From contig NZ_CP133078.1 of NCBI RefSeq assembly GCF_030908465.1, positions 1,550,001 to 1,614,000 of the forward strand: a stretch of DNA of 64,000 nt, read 5' to 3'. How positions within the stretch are numbered: the first letter of the stretch is position 1; every line of letters begins with the position of its first letter. Positions 27,473 to 36,966 of the stretch are shown here, piece by piece. The DNA comes from Anaerotignum sp. MB30-C6. GTDB lineage: Bacteria > Bacillota > Clostridia > Lachnospirales > Anaerotignaceae. The translations under genes and the position numbers were made by a program. The notes beneath the pieces are model-generated. The model searched no databases, was not told the origin of the DNA, and was given only the letters and a program-made list of their open reading frames with translations.

Positions 27473-27509
27473 AATCAACTCCACTGTCTGAATATACAGG
27501 GAGTTGATT
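27473..27509. other. Hairpin without T run
   Basis: AATCAACTCC / GGGAGTTGATT arms separated by 16 nt, downstream of the chemoreceptor. It may be part of a two-hairpin 3' end with the terminator at 27546. Confidence 0.5.
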
Positions 27510-27545
27510 ATATAGATTTAAAGGTTAAGTCTCCCTGATAGTATG

Positions 27546-27589
27546 GAAAAATCTCTATTTTTTTGTAGTGAAGAAATTAGAGATTTTTT
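27546..27589 (+). terminator. Intrinsic terminator after the chemoreceptor
   Basis: AAAATCTCTA / TAGAGATTTT stem followed by T. Confidence 0.75.
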
Positions 27590-27706
27590 CGTGATTTGTG
27601 AAAAAGAATATTATTCTTTCATGTAACTTAGAAATAATCACTGTATCTGGGGTAATTTGAATGCATACAACACAATAATGAACATATACAAGAAAATCTA
27701 TTTTAT

Positions 27707-27762
27707 TTGACAAAAGTATTTTAAAGAAGTAAGATAATTACATTATCGATAATCATATTATC
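27707..27762 (+). promoter_or_regulatory. tetR promoter with overlapping palindromes
   Basis: TTGACA (27707-27712), 17-bp spacer, TAAGAT (27730-27735). Just downstream, ATTATCGATAAT (27742-27753) and GATAAT-CAT-ATTATC (27748-27762) overlap across the expected start point. This is a typical autoregulatory operator site for the TetR-type protein encoded next. Confidence 0.65.
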
Positions 27763-27784
27763 AATCATAGAAAGGAGAGAGAGC

Positions 27785-28399
27785 ATGGCAACTGCGGATT
27801 TAAGTATAAACCCAAGAATTCTGCAAAGTGCAAAAGAGGAATTTTTGAAATTGGGCTTTCAAGACGCTTCATTAAAAGCTATCTGTGAAAAAGCAGATGT
27901 AACTACGGGTGCTTTATATAAACGTTATAAGGGAAAAGATGATCTTTTTTCAGCGCTTGTTGAAGGTTGCCTGAATGATTTAAAGGCGGCTGTTGAGGAA
28001 AAAAAGAGTGTGAATATTAAGGCTTTGTCCGATGAAGCACTCATAAACACATGGTATATGGACGAAAACTATATGCTATGGTGGTTTGATTATTTGTTTC
28101 AGCGACATGATGAGGTAATACTTTTGCTGAACTGTTCTGAGGGCAGCACTTACTCAAATTTTCAGCATGACTGGGTGGAAGTTTTAAATGAATCTACCTA
28201 TTGGTATTACAAAGAAGCTTATGAAAGAAATTTAACGAAACAAGAGATTTCACCAAAAGAAATGCACATCCTGATCACTGCTTTTTGGAGCACCATATTT
28301 GAACCTTTTATTCACAATTTTTCTTGGGTTGAAATTGAGCTTCATTGCAAACTGGTTTGTCGCTTATTCGACTGGCAAAAAGCAATTGGTTTTTATTAA
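27785..28399 (+). CDS. TetR/AcrR-family transcriptional regulator
   Basis: The 204-aa protein has a TetR N-terminal helix-turn-helix (FLKLGFQDASLKAICEKADVTTGALYKRYKGKDDLF, residues about 22-57) and a helical ligand domain with little conservation. It lies 71 bp before the ABC transporter pair in the same direction and probably regulates it or itself. It has AAAGGAGAG upstream. TetR genes of this type often precede exporter-fold ABC pairs in clostridia (family recollection). Confidence 0.85.
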   Translation: MATADLSINPRILQSAKEEFLKLGFQDASLKAICEKADVTTGALYKRYKGKDDLFSALVEGCLNDLKAAVEEKKSVNIKALSDEALINTWYMDENYMLWWFDYLFQRHDEVILLLNCSEGSTYSNFQHDWVEVLNESTYWYYKEAYERNLTKQEISPKEMHILITAFWSTIFEPFIHNFSWVEIELHCKLVCRLFDWQKAIGFY

Positions 28400-28436
28400 A
28401 AATAACCCTTTTAAAGGGATAAAATTTCGAAAATGG

Positions 28437-28452
28437 GTTAGTTAAAACTAAC
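28437..28452. promoter_or_regulatory. DtxR-type box before the ABC pair
   Basis: GTTAGT-TAAA-ACTAAC, then AAAAAGGAGG. The box almost touches the ribosome site, exactly as at the dead ABC exporter (4671). No clear promoter of its own is visible, so it may block read-through from tetR. Confidence 0.65.
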
Positions 28453-28470
28453 TAAAAAGGAGGAGTTTAC

Positions 28471-30216
28471 TTGTTTAGTAAGGTGTTAGAGTATACCGGA
28501 GAGTATAAAAAAACCACTTATAAAGCGATTTTGACTTTAGTTGTGGCTGTAGTATTTTACGTGGGTCCGTTTCTGTTCCTTTCCCAAATCATTGCACCTC
28601 TTTTAGGTTATGGAGAGATCTCTGCAGCGGGGTTAATATGGAGAGTTTCAGCTATTGCAATTTGTCAGGTTCTTTATGCTGTTTTATATGTCAAAGGCCT
28701 GGAGCTGTCTCATGACTCCGCCTATCATACACTCAAAAATTTACGCATTTCCTTACAGCATAAGCTGGAGAAACAGCCTCTTGGCACCATCGAGGAAAAA
28801 GGTGTGGGTGCCATTAAAAAAATATTCACAGATGATATTGAAAATATTGAGCTACTGTTGGCACACGCCTTACCAGAAGGGATTGCTAACCTTGCAATTC
28901 CTCTTTTCGTATTTATTGGTATGTTTTTTGTAGATATAAAGCTTGCATTATTATCCCTTGCGGCACTTCCTTTTGGCATTTTATTTATGGCTGTTATGCT
29001 AAAGGCAGGCCTGGGTTCTATGAGTGCCTATTATGGTGCTGCACAAAAAATGAATAACACAATTGTGGAATACATAAACGGAATGGAGGTTGTAAAGGTT
29101 TTTAATCGTGATGGCGAATCTTATCATAGATTTGAAGCGGATGTCAAAAATTATCGTGATTTCACATTAAAATGGTATAAAGTTTGCTGGCCTTGGATGG
29201 CCCTTTACAATAGCATTTTACCTTGTACTACAATGCTCACATTGCCACTAGGCTCATACTTTGTTTTGCAAGGTTACTCTAGTCTGCCTGATTTCATTTT
29301 AATTCTATGTATGAGTTTCGGGACAGGTGTGCCGCTGCTTCGCTCACTTAGCTTTATGTCTACTTTACCGCAAATCAAATATAAAATTGAGGCATTAGAA
29401 AAAACTATGGGAGATACTGCACTAAAGCAAAGTAGCAAGAATTTTATTGGGAAAAGTCATGATATTAAATTTGAAAATGTACGATTTTCTTATAAAGAGG
29501 AGGAGGTTCTCCACGGCGTTTCACTTGAGGTGAAAGAGGGTAACCTTACTGCTTTAGTGGGTGAGTCAGGTAGTGGAAAATCAACCTTGGCGAAGCTTTT
29601 GGTACATTTTTATGACATCTCTGGCGGGAGTATAAAAATCGGAGGACAGGACTTAACAAAAATGAGCATTGAGGCCCTCAACAACCAAATTTCCTATGTA
29701 GCACAAGAGCAGTTTTTATTTAACATTAGCCTTTTAGAAAATATTCGATTAGGAAAACTGGATGCCACAGATGAGGAGGTTTTAACTGCTGCTAAAAAAG
29801 CCCAATGTGGCGAATTTTTAGAAAGGCTGGAAAAAGGCATTTATACTATGGCAGGAGATGGCGGAAAACAACTATCAGGTGGAGAGCGTCAGCGTATTTC
29901 CCTTGCAAGGGCGATTTTAAAAAATGCTCCCATTGTAGTTCTAGATGAAGCTACAGCCTTTATGGATCCGGAGAATGAGGAAAAAATGAATGAAGCAATC
30001 GCCGAGGTTATATCTGGTAAAACAGTCATTGTTATTGCCCATCGTCTGCATTCTATTATAAATGCAGACCAAATCTGTGTTTTGAAAAATGGGAACATTG
30101 TAGAAACAGGAACCCATGCAGAGTTGTTGCGGAATGAGTCCGAATATCAGAAGTTGTGGAATGCAGCGCAAGATAGTGCAAATTGGAAAGTTACCACTGC
30201 AAAGGAGGGGCTGTAA
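28471..30216 (+). CDS. Exporter-fold ABC transporter, first half (IrtA/YbtP-like)
   Basis: The 581-aa protein has a six-helix membrane domain (about 20-310) fused to an ATPase: Walker A GESGSGKST (near 362), Q-loop YVAQEQF, signature LSGGERQRISLARAIL, Walker B IVVLDEATA, H-loop IAHRLHS. Start is TTG 28471 with AAGGAGG. Heterodimers of this fold include drug exporters and the siderophore importers YbtPQ/IrtAB. The metal-type box upstream favours an iron-complex role, but this is inference. The next gene overlaps by one base. Confidence 0.85.
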   Translation: MFSKVLEYTGEYKKTTYKAILTLVVAVVFYVGPFLFLSQIIAPLLGYGEISAAGLIWRVSAIAICQVLYAVLYVKGLELSHDSAYHTLKNLRISLQHKLEKQPLGTIEEKGVGAIKKIFTDDIENIELLLAHALPEGIANLAIPLFVFIGMFFVDIKLALLSLAALPFGILFMAVMLKAGLGSMSAYYGAAQKMNNTIVEYINGMEVVKVFNRDGESYHRFEADVKNYRDFTLKWYKVCWPWMALYNSILPCTTMLTLPLGSYFVLQGYSSLPDFILILCMSFGTGVPLLRSLSFMSTLPQIKYKIEALEKTMGDTALKQSSKNFIGKSHDIKFENVRFSYKEEEVLHGVSLEVKEGNLTALVGESGSGKSTLAKLLVHFYDISGGSIKIGGQDLTKMSIEALNNQISYVAQEQFLFNISLLENIRLGKLDATDEEVLTAAKKAQCGEFLERLEKGIYTMAGDGGKQLSGGERQRISLARAILKNAPIVVLDEATAFMDPENEEKMNEAIAEVISGKTVIVIAHRLHSIINADQICVLKNGNIVETGTHAELLRNESEYQKLWNAAQDSANWKVTTAKEGL

Positions 30217-31947
30217 TGATTAAACTGATTAGAAGAATTTTGAATGTTTCAGAAGAATATAAATGGCATATTCAGCTTGCCTTTGTATTTTCTTTCTTTA
30301 AGTCATTTTTAGCGAGAACTCCCATTATGTTTGCATTTTTTGCTATCATTGCCTTTTATAAAAATAAGGCTAATGTACAAATGGTAATTTGGCTGGGTGT
30401 TGCCATGACATCTTGTATTTTGTTGCAGGTGATTTTTCAGTATACCTCCGATCGGCTTCAATCTGCCTCTGGTTACATAATATTTGCCAATAAACGCATG
30501 GAACTAGGCCGACATCTTCGCAAAATGCCCATGGGCTATTTTACAGAAGGAAATATCGGGAAAATAAGCTCAATACTATCCACAGATATGGTTTTCATTG
30601 AGGAGAACTGCATGAATGAACTTGCCAATATGATGAGCCATATTTTCTCGCAAACCATTATGATTGTGTTTATGCTCTTTTTCAATGCGTATATTGGCCT
30701 TGTTGCGATTGCTTCCGTTTTCATAATTTTAGTTATTGCGCATGGTATGAGAAAGGAAGCTCTCGCAGACTCTGCCATCAGACAGGAGCAATGCGAAAAG
30801 CTTACAGATGCAGTGCTTGATTTTACTGAAGGAATTGGAATCATTAAAACCTATAATCTTTTGGGGGAAAAATCAGCGGAGCTGAGCCAAAATTTTGAAG
30901 ATTCCTGTAGGAAAAGTCTAGAGTTTGAAATGGCTCACGCTCCTTGGCAAAGAAGGTTAAACCTTGTATACGGCTTAGGTGCCAGTGGGATTATTGCGCT
31001 ATCTATTTTTCTTGAAAATAGGGGTCTATTAGAGGTTACCTATCTAGTTGGTATGCTTTTATTTGTCCTCGACCTGTTTGGTCCGACGAAAGCACTATAC
31101 GGCGGTATTGTCAGACTAACGGTTATGAACAGCTGTATGGACAGAATAGAGGAGATATTTCAGGAAAAGGAACTTCCTGATTCTGGTACAGATATAATCC
31201 CTAAAACAAGTAATGCACCTGAGGTGGCGTTTCAGAATGTATCTTTTGCCTACGGTGAAAAAGAAGTTTTACATAATATAAGTTTTTCTTTGGAGAAAAA
31301 TCAAATGTTTGCTCTTGTTGGTCCTTCTGGTGGGGGGAAATCTACAATTGCCAGCCTTTTAACTCGTTTTTGGGATGTAAAATCGGGGCAAATATTAGTG
31401 CGTGGCAAAGATGTTAGAAGCATTCCCCTACCATATCAGCATGGTATTTCAGCGTGTGTATTTGTTTGAAGATACTATTTACAATAATATCAGTATGGGA
31501 CGGCCGGATGCAACAAGGGAAGAGGTCATAGAAGCTTCAAAAAAAGCCCGCTGTTATGACTTTATTATGCAGTTACCTGATGGATTTGAAACGATGATTG
31601 GAGAGGGTGGTGCAACCCTATCCGGTGGTGAAAAACAGAGACTTTCTATAGCTCGATGCATTTTAAAAGACGCTCCCATTATAATTTTAGACGAAGCAAC
31701 TGCAAGTGTAGATGCGGATAATGAAAGCTATATACAAGAAGCAATCTCTGAGCTTTGCAAGGGAAAAACTTTGTTAGTTATCGCCCACAGGCTTAACACC
31801 ATTGCACATGCGGATAAAATTTTAGTAATAAAAGATGGGGGCATCGTAGAAGTAGGGAAGCATGAGGAACTTATGGCAAAAGACGGGGTTTATAAAAAGT
31901 TCGTCACAGTTCGTAAAAACAGCCGTGGATGGAGCCATAGAAAATAA
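30216..31947 (+). pseudogene. Exporter-fold ABC transporter, second half, frameshifted
   Basis: From ATG 30216 (TAATG overlap with the previous gene), the frame covers the membrane domain and Walker A (GPSGGGKSTI), then shifts near 31425-31440. The first frame ends at 31469; the second frame carries [15 protein letters not shown] (Q-loop), [31 protein letters not shown] and IAHRLNT to 31947. The residues between RSIPLPY and HISMVFQ look shortened, so a small deletion is likely. All other ATPase motifs are intact. Unless this is a read error, the heterodimer is not made. Confidence 0.8.
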
Positions 31948-32043
31948 TCTCTTGACAAATATTATTGAAAATACTATTTTTTAAAATTATAGATAGCAAA
32001 AGCTAATAATAATTTTTTGTGTTCAGGGAAGGGGGATAATTTT

Positions 32044-32209
32044 TTGAAGCCATACCTAAAAAAGACTTTTGGGATTTGTGATGGTTTTAATTGGAGTAAG
32101 CATACTCAGCCTTTTATTAATTAGCCTTTCTAGTAAAGACCCTGCAGAAACCTTAGCAAGGAGAAGCAACATTAGCGTCACCGAGGAAGCCATCTTACCT
32201 ACATCTTGA
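32044..32209 (+). pseudogene. Peptide/nickel ABC permease N-terminus, decayed
   Basis: After AAGGGGGA, TTG 32044 opens KPYLKKTFGI. One base off frame, the helix MVLIGVSILSLLLISLSSKD continues with PAETLARRSNISVTEEAI, the start of an OppB/NikB-type permease. A stop follows soon and about 250 residues are missing. Confidence 0.65.
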
Positions 32210-33001
32210 TTATACTGGGAGGTTGGTAATGGGGCCGTTTTGAGACTTTGGCCAAAGCCTATCAAATGATATGGTGTATAAGAATAAACTGTAGCACTGC
32301 TTTCCAAGATGCACCTTGGTTTAGGCAGATGTTGCGGGATCAATTTTGTTTTGAAACTGGAAAAAAGGTATCATGAGATGCGTTCGGGTCATTTCAGTGA
32401 TGCTGCTCTGAAAGCGATCATTGATAATGCACAACAGAATCTGGGGAGTGCGGCCGAGCGAGGTTGTAGTCCTTTTACATAATATTAATAATTTAAAATA
32501 GAATGAAATTTCCGAAAGCCGTGAGTTAAAATATGCTTACGGCTTTCTTGTATTTATTTAATTGAGAAACGCTATATTAAGGAATCCACAGTTTGGATAT
32601 GCAGGGGTTTATTTTGATTCAGATATAAAGTTTTTTTCGAACTGCATCTGCCGCAGTTACTAATGTTGCACAATTTTTAAAAATACAATATAATCTGAAA
32701 AAGGTATGAGAACATTATTATTTGTTGCGGCTATGTCCTTTTCAACTGCAACAGTATTTTTTGGGACACTAAAAAGCCGTTCAACTTTTTCAGCATTCAC
32801 GAAAATAACTATGATTCAGCGGATAAGTCGGTGAATCTATTTTGTAATAAGGTTATTGACTGTTGGTCTAGCTCAGAATTTAAGATGGAATAAAGTAGTT
32901 TTTACTTCCTAAGTTATCGGTGGAAATAACTAAAGCACTTTTAGTAACCATTTTAAAAGAAATTGAGAATAATAAACGGAACTTAGAAAGGATGATGATT
33001 T
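32210..33001. other. Degenerate region
   Basis: A short open stretch (about 32370-32480, KRYHEMRSGHFSDAALKAI..) looks like coding debris, but I cannot name its family. A second one near 32706 (MRTLLFVAAMSFSTATVFF) is hydrophobic, without a ribosome site. I see no intact gene. Confidence 0.4.
32514..32552 (+). terminator. Hairpin terminator
   Basis: GAAAGCCGT / ACGGCTTTC, 9-bp stem, then CTTGTATTT. The T run is weak. Confidence 0.6.
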
Positions 33002-35116
33002 ATGAGCGCCGAAACATTGTACATAATAGGATTGGTTTTAGTTCTACTATATGTTTCTACAGGAGTCGATGACTTCATTTGGGACATTATTTGTTTATGG
33101 AAAAGAGGAAAGCAAAAAAACGATACGCTGAGTTTTAAGGACCTAGAGGAATTTCCGCCCAAGCTTATCGCACTTGTGATTGCGGCTTGGCATGAAGATA
33201 ATGTTCTTTTAAATGTAGTAGAAAATATTATAGCCTCGCAACAATACCCCAAGTCTATGTATCATATTTTTTTAGGGGTATACCCAAATGATTCTGCCAC
33301 AGTTTATATAGCACAACAGTTACAAAAAAAATTTACAAATGTACATTGTGTGATTAATTATAAAGAAGGTCCAACTTCAAAGGCACAAAATATAAACTAT
33401 GTGATTTCAAGAATTAAAGACTATGAGAAAGGAAAAGATTGGAGATTTTCTGCAGTTACTGTACACGATTCAGAAGACTTAGTACACCCTTATGAGTTTA
33501 AAGTTACCAACTATTTAATGAACAAGTACCCTGCAATACAATTCCCAGTGTTCCCACTTATAAAAAAACCAACCTTTAGAAACTTTTTTTCAAATATAAC
33601 GACAAATACTTATGCAGATGAGTTTGCTGAAAATCATTTTATCACTATGGTAAGTAGGCGTAATACAGGTGCTTTTGTCCCTTCAGCAGGTACAGGGTTT
33701 TCGCTGGCACGAGATACGATTGATACCCTTGGCTATCATGTATTGCCTGAAAATAGTTTAACAGAAGATTATCGTCTTTCCCTTACATTATATGAAAATG
33801 GCTTGCAAATGCATTATGTGCTTGAAAAATTAGAGCGTCTTGATTTTCAAGGGGAAGTTCAAACAGAATATATTGCAACGAGATCCATGTTTCCTAACAC
33901 CTTTAAAACTGCGGTCAAACAAAAAACGAGATGGACATTAGGAATAACAATGCAGTCCCTTAAATTTAAAGAGATTTTTAATAATGAGTTGTCGTTTGCA
34001 GGCAAGTATTCTCTATATCGTGACCAAAAGGCGAAGATTGGTAATTTGCTATCTATGGTGGGGTATCCTGTGCTCATTTATTTTATCGTCTCACTCTTTA
34101 TCCCTCTGACACCAATTTATCCAAAATATACATTATCTTGGTATCTATGTGCAGTTGTAACCGTGATGATGATTGAAAGACAAATTTTTAGAGCTGTGGC
34201 GTTAAAAAATATTTATGGTTTCAGAAGCGTATTTTTTGGTTGCCTTTTTCCACCAGTAGTTCCTATTCGTATTGTATGGGGAAATATCATTAATTTAGTG
34301 GCAACTGTACGAGCTTACATACAATTTATAAAAGGGAAACGAAAAAATAAGGATGTCATACCTGAACTTAATTTAACTCAAGTATCCATTGAAGAAAGCT
34401 GTGCGAACACACCAGAAAATTTACAGGAGCCACAGGGAGAAGAAAAGGAAATGATGAAGTTTGAGTGGTCAAAAACAGAACATTCATTTCTTGATAAAGA
34501 AGTTTTGTCAAGATTTCATAGACGTTTTGGCGATGTGTTAGTAGCCAAAGGATATATCACAACTTCACTTCTCAAAGAATTATTAGATAAAAAAGATGAA
34601 GAAGTATTCGTTGGAGAGTATCTATTAGGCTTAAATGTCATTACAGAGAAGAATTTTATAGATGCTTTAACATCTGTAAAAAATATTCCGTTTGTCCATA
34701 AGCATTCTTTATCTTTATACGATTTACCTAGTTTCCGAAATGATTTTGATAAACGGTTTTTGTTAGAAAATAAGGTGTTACCATTACTTAAAACAAAGGA
34801 TGGGTATGTATTTGCCTATGGTTCATCCACTCCCATCAATACACAAGCCTTGCTAAGAAAGAAATTTAACGTGGACAAGCAAACGGTTCTAACTCTAGAT
34901 GAAGGTATAATAGATGGCATTTCTAAAATTTATAACGGAAGAAGACGTATGAAAGAAAATGTGTTTGACGATTACCTTTTAGAAGAAAAAATAACAGTAG
35001 AACAACTTGTAATTATACGTAATTATGTGGCAATGAACAAAGGATTAGAAGAGGATATTGCTAATCAGATGGGAGTTTGCCAAAATGTTCAAGAGCAAAA
35101 TTATATCATAGCATAA
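33002..35116 (+). CDS. NfrB-like membrane glycosyltransferase with MshEN/GspE-N-type tail
   Basis: The 704-aa protein has an N-terminal membrane helix, a family 2 glycosyltransferase domain (about 50-310; PKLIALVIAAWHED, VHDSEDLVHP for DxD, GTGFSLARD, EDYRLSL, QKTRWTLGI for QxxRW) and three to four membrane helices (about 350-450). The C-terminal domain (about 500-640) carries RFGDVLVAKGYITTSLL and VGEYLLGLNVIT, the paired R.G..L...G.I pattern of GspE-N/MshEN domains. The same layout exists in NfrB (phage N4 adsorption protein B), whose tail senses c-di-GMP and which makes a polysaccharide. ATG 33002 follows AAAGGATGATG. Confidence 0.8.
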   Translation: MSAETLYIIGLVLVLLYVSTGVDDFIWDIICLWKRGKQKNDTLSFKDLEEFPPKLIALVIAAWHEDNVLLNVVENIIASQQYPKSMYHIFLGVYPNDSATVYIAQQLQKKFTNVHCVINYKEGPTSKAQNINYVISRIKDYEKGKDWRFSAVTVHDSEDLVHPYEFKVTNYLMNKYPAIQFPVFPLIKKPTFRNFFSNITTNTYADEFAENHFITMVSRRNTGAFVPSAGTGFSLARDTIDTLGYHVLPENSLTEDYRLSLTLYENGLQMHYVLEKLERLDFQGEVQTEYIATRSMFPNTFKTAVKQKTRWTLGITMQSLKFKEIFNNELSFAGKYSLYRDQKAKIGNLLSMVGYPVLIYFIVSLFIPLTPIYPKYTLSWYLCAVVTVMMIERQIFRAVALKNIYGFRSVFFGCLFPPVVPIRIVWGNIINLVATVRAYIQFIKGKRKNKDVIPELNLTQVSIEESCANTPENLQEPQGEEKEMMKFEWSKTEHSFLDKEVLSRFHRRFGDVLVAKGYITTSLLKELLDKKDEEVFVGEYLLGLNVITEKNFIDALTSVKNIPFVHKHSLSLYDLPSFRNDFDKRFLLENKVLPLLKTKDGYVFAYGSSTPINTQALLRKKFNVDKQTVLTLDEGIIDGISKIYNGRRRMKENVFDDYLLEEKITVEQLVIIRNYVAMNKGLEEDIANQMGVCQNVQEQNYIIA

Positions 35117-35355
35117 AAAAATTAATTTTAGAATTGATAGTTAAGGAAAAAAGTAATGTTTAGATTTCATAGTGGTTAATTCTGATGAGAAAAGAGGATT
35201 TTATTCTTTTACATATAGTGAAAAAAAGAAAAAGTAGGTTTTAGTCTTATATAGTTGTTTTTCTTTATCTCCCAATGACTGAAAATGCTATGGACTTTGT
35301 GAACCCGTAAGATTAAGCTTGCCATTTGATTATTTTCTTTATTTTTGTGTTAATT

Positions 35356-35405
35356 AGGACTACCGATAATTCCCAAGTTTGCAGGAATTATCGGTAGTCC
35401 TTTTA
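35356..35405 (+). terminator. Strong terminator
   Basis: Perfect 18-bp stem (AGGACTACCGATAATTCC and its complement), 10-nt loop, TTTT. The rest of 35117-35652 holds no gene that I recognise. Confidence 0.9.
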
Positions 35406-35652
35406 TGATGCACCAAGAAATTAATGAAGTGTTCATAGTTTACTAAGGACGCATTGGCAACCATTTTGGTGTGGGGTTAAGTTTGTAGCGTATCATTCAT
35501 AGGAAAACATTAAAAAAAGAGAATTTATATGATTACAAAACTGATATTTCAAAGAATGGAATTAATTAACGTTATGAAGATTATATAGTTTTACATAACT
35601 ATCATTAAAAGGTTAAAAATAGAGTAAAGAGTATTTAAACTTGGAGGTGCCT

Positions 35653-36054
35653 ATGAAGGAAACAATTGATTTTTTAAAAAAGAATAAGTTTGGTAATCTT
35701 GCAACCTGTGATGGAAACAAACCGGACACACGCCCATTTGAAGTAGCATATGTTTCAAACGAGGGTCTTTTGTTCTATGTATTCTCGGATACAGAGCTGA
35801 GCAAGCAGTTAAAGACAAATCCTAATATTTGTTTTTGTGCAACAAATGAAAAGTATGACTATTTAAAAGTTAAAGGCGAAATATCTTTTAGTACAAAACA
35901 AGAAGATAAAGATAAGGTACTTGCGAACAGTCATTTTGCAAAAAAGGTGTGCGAGTCATGTGGTGAAGATAAAATGGAGATATTTTATCTGCCACATGGG
36001 AATTGCATGTTACATCATCATATGGATGATAACATTATAAAAGAAAGCTTTTAA
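35653..36054 (+). CDS. Pyridoxamine 5'-phosphate oxidase-family protein
   Basis: The 133-aa protein has the split-barrel FMN-binding fold: FLKKNKFGNLATCDGNKPDTRPFEVAY, then FYVFSDTELSKQLKTNPNICFCA, and a closing segment with NCMLHHH. These are family features, not those of true PdxH. Such proteins are often FMN-, F420- or heme-binding reductases in anaerobes. The ATG at 35653 follows TTGGAGGTG; the open frame begins 12 bp earlier at a TTG without a site. The neighbouring gene encodes a Cys-rich metal protein; no operon is evident. Confidence 0.8.
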   Translation: MKETIDFLKKNKFGNLATCDGNKPDTRPFEVAYVSNEGLLFYVFSDTELSKQLKTNPNICFCATNEKYDYLKVKGEISFSTKQEDKDKVLANSHFAKKVCESCGEDKMEIFYLPHGNCMLHHHMDDNIIKESF

Positions 36055-36166
36055 TTTTAGCGTAGAGAATCTTTAATATGCCGAAGGCAATTTTAAAGCA
36101 TCTTTTTAAAATTAGAATACGCACTAGAGTAAAATGATAAAAAAGTAGATATTGGGAGGTTTTAAA

Positions 36167-36514
36167 ATGGGTATAGTTACTACAGCAACAGATAAGTTTC
36201 GCAATTGTGTTGATGCTTGCTTAAAGTGTACGCAGGCTTGTTATGAATGTATTGGTGAATGTTTGAAAGAGTCTGATCTTAACAAGAGGAGAAAATGTAT
36301 TTCTGGTTTAATTGAGTGTGCTATGATGTGCCAAATGTCAATTGCCTTTATGTCAATGAATAGTCAGGATGCGTATGATCATTGCGAGTTATGCGGAAAA
36401 ATCTGCAAAACATGTGCAATGGTATGTGCTGATATGGAAGTTGACCATTGCAAAAAGTGTGCAGAAATTTGCAAAATGTGTGCAGATGAATGTATTAAAA
36501 TGGCGTCCATTTAG
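36167..36514 (+). CDS. Four-helix-bundle Cys-rich protein (Csp-like copper storage)
   Basis: The 115-aa protein contains 16 Cys in CxxC and CxxxC spacing along predicted helices (CVDACLKCTQACYECIGEC, CELCGKICKTCAMVC, CKKCAEICKMCADEC). This is the pattern of the DUF326/Csp family, where Cys line the core of a four-helix bundle and bind many Cu(I) ions. There is no signal peptide, so it would be a cytosolic Csp3-type protein. ATG 36167 follows GGGAGG. No copper pump or CsoR gene lies next to it. Confidence 0.8.
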   Translation: MGIVTTATDKFRNCVDACLKCTQACYECIGECLKESDLNKRRKCISGLIECAMMCQMSIAFMSMNSQDAYDHCELCGKICKTCAMVCADMEVDHCKKCAEICKMCADECIKMASI

Positions 36515-36541
36515 TGTAATTGAGAGTGTGAAATAATTTCT

Positions 36542-36630
36542 GTAAATTAGCTTTCTATAATTTTGTGTGAGGCATGAGTGCTTGGATATCCAGTATTCAT
36601 GCCTCGTGTTTAATATAAATTATGTTTCAT
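36542..36630. repeat. 90-bp dispersed repeat, copy B
   Basis: Inverted relative to copy A at 16286-16371, about 90% identical. The inner palindrome GGCATGA..GGATATCC..TCATGCC is kept. Its right end coincides with the beginning of the IS256 debris. Confidence 0.75.
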
Positions 36631-36882
36631 CTTCATTAATGCCTAGAAAAACATATGCCGCAGCTTTTTTATTATGTTATTGTCTCTAACGGAGAAGTGA
36701 ACTGAATCATAAATAAAACGGATAGATTCGGTATAACGAGCGGTACTGCCAGTCCTCAATTTCAGGAAGAAGCATATTGGTAACAATCCTGAATATCATC
36801 TGCTGACTTGATACCATACTCGTTTAAAAGAGCTGAGATAATGTTTTATTTTCTTTCGGAAATTTGATTTTCTGCGAGCCAT
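36627..36882 (-). mobile_element. IS256-family transposase remnant
   Basis: On the minus strand, a ribosome site (GGAGG) and ATG 36880-36882 open a decayed transposase. Pieces in shifting frames read NEYGIKSADDIQD (N-terminal block), then LPEIEDWQYRSLYRIYPFYL, DSVHFSVRDNN and AYVFLGINED (catalytic DAVH-like block). The middle and 3' half are missing. Confidence 0.75.
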
Positions 36883-36966
36883 AAATATAGCCTCCTATGT
36901 TTTTTTTATTTTTTCATAGAAAGCTATTATTAAAATAAATTATTTACAGAGTTTTTTTCACAGGCT

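Noticed and set aside
32056..32343. 95-codon minus-strand open frame
   Set aside because: It is antisense to the permease remnant; the plus strand carries the recognisable family sequence.
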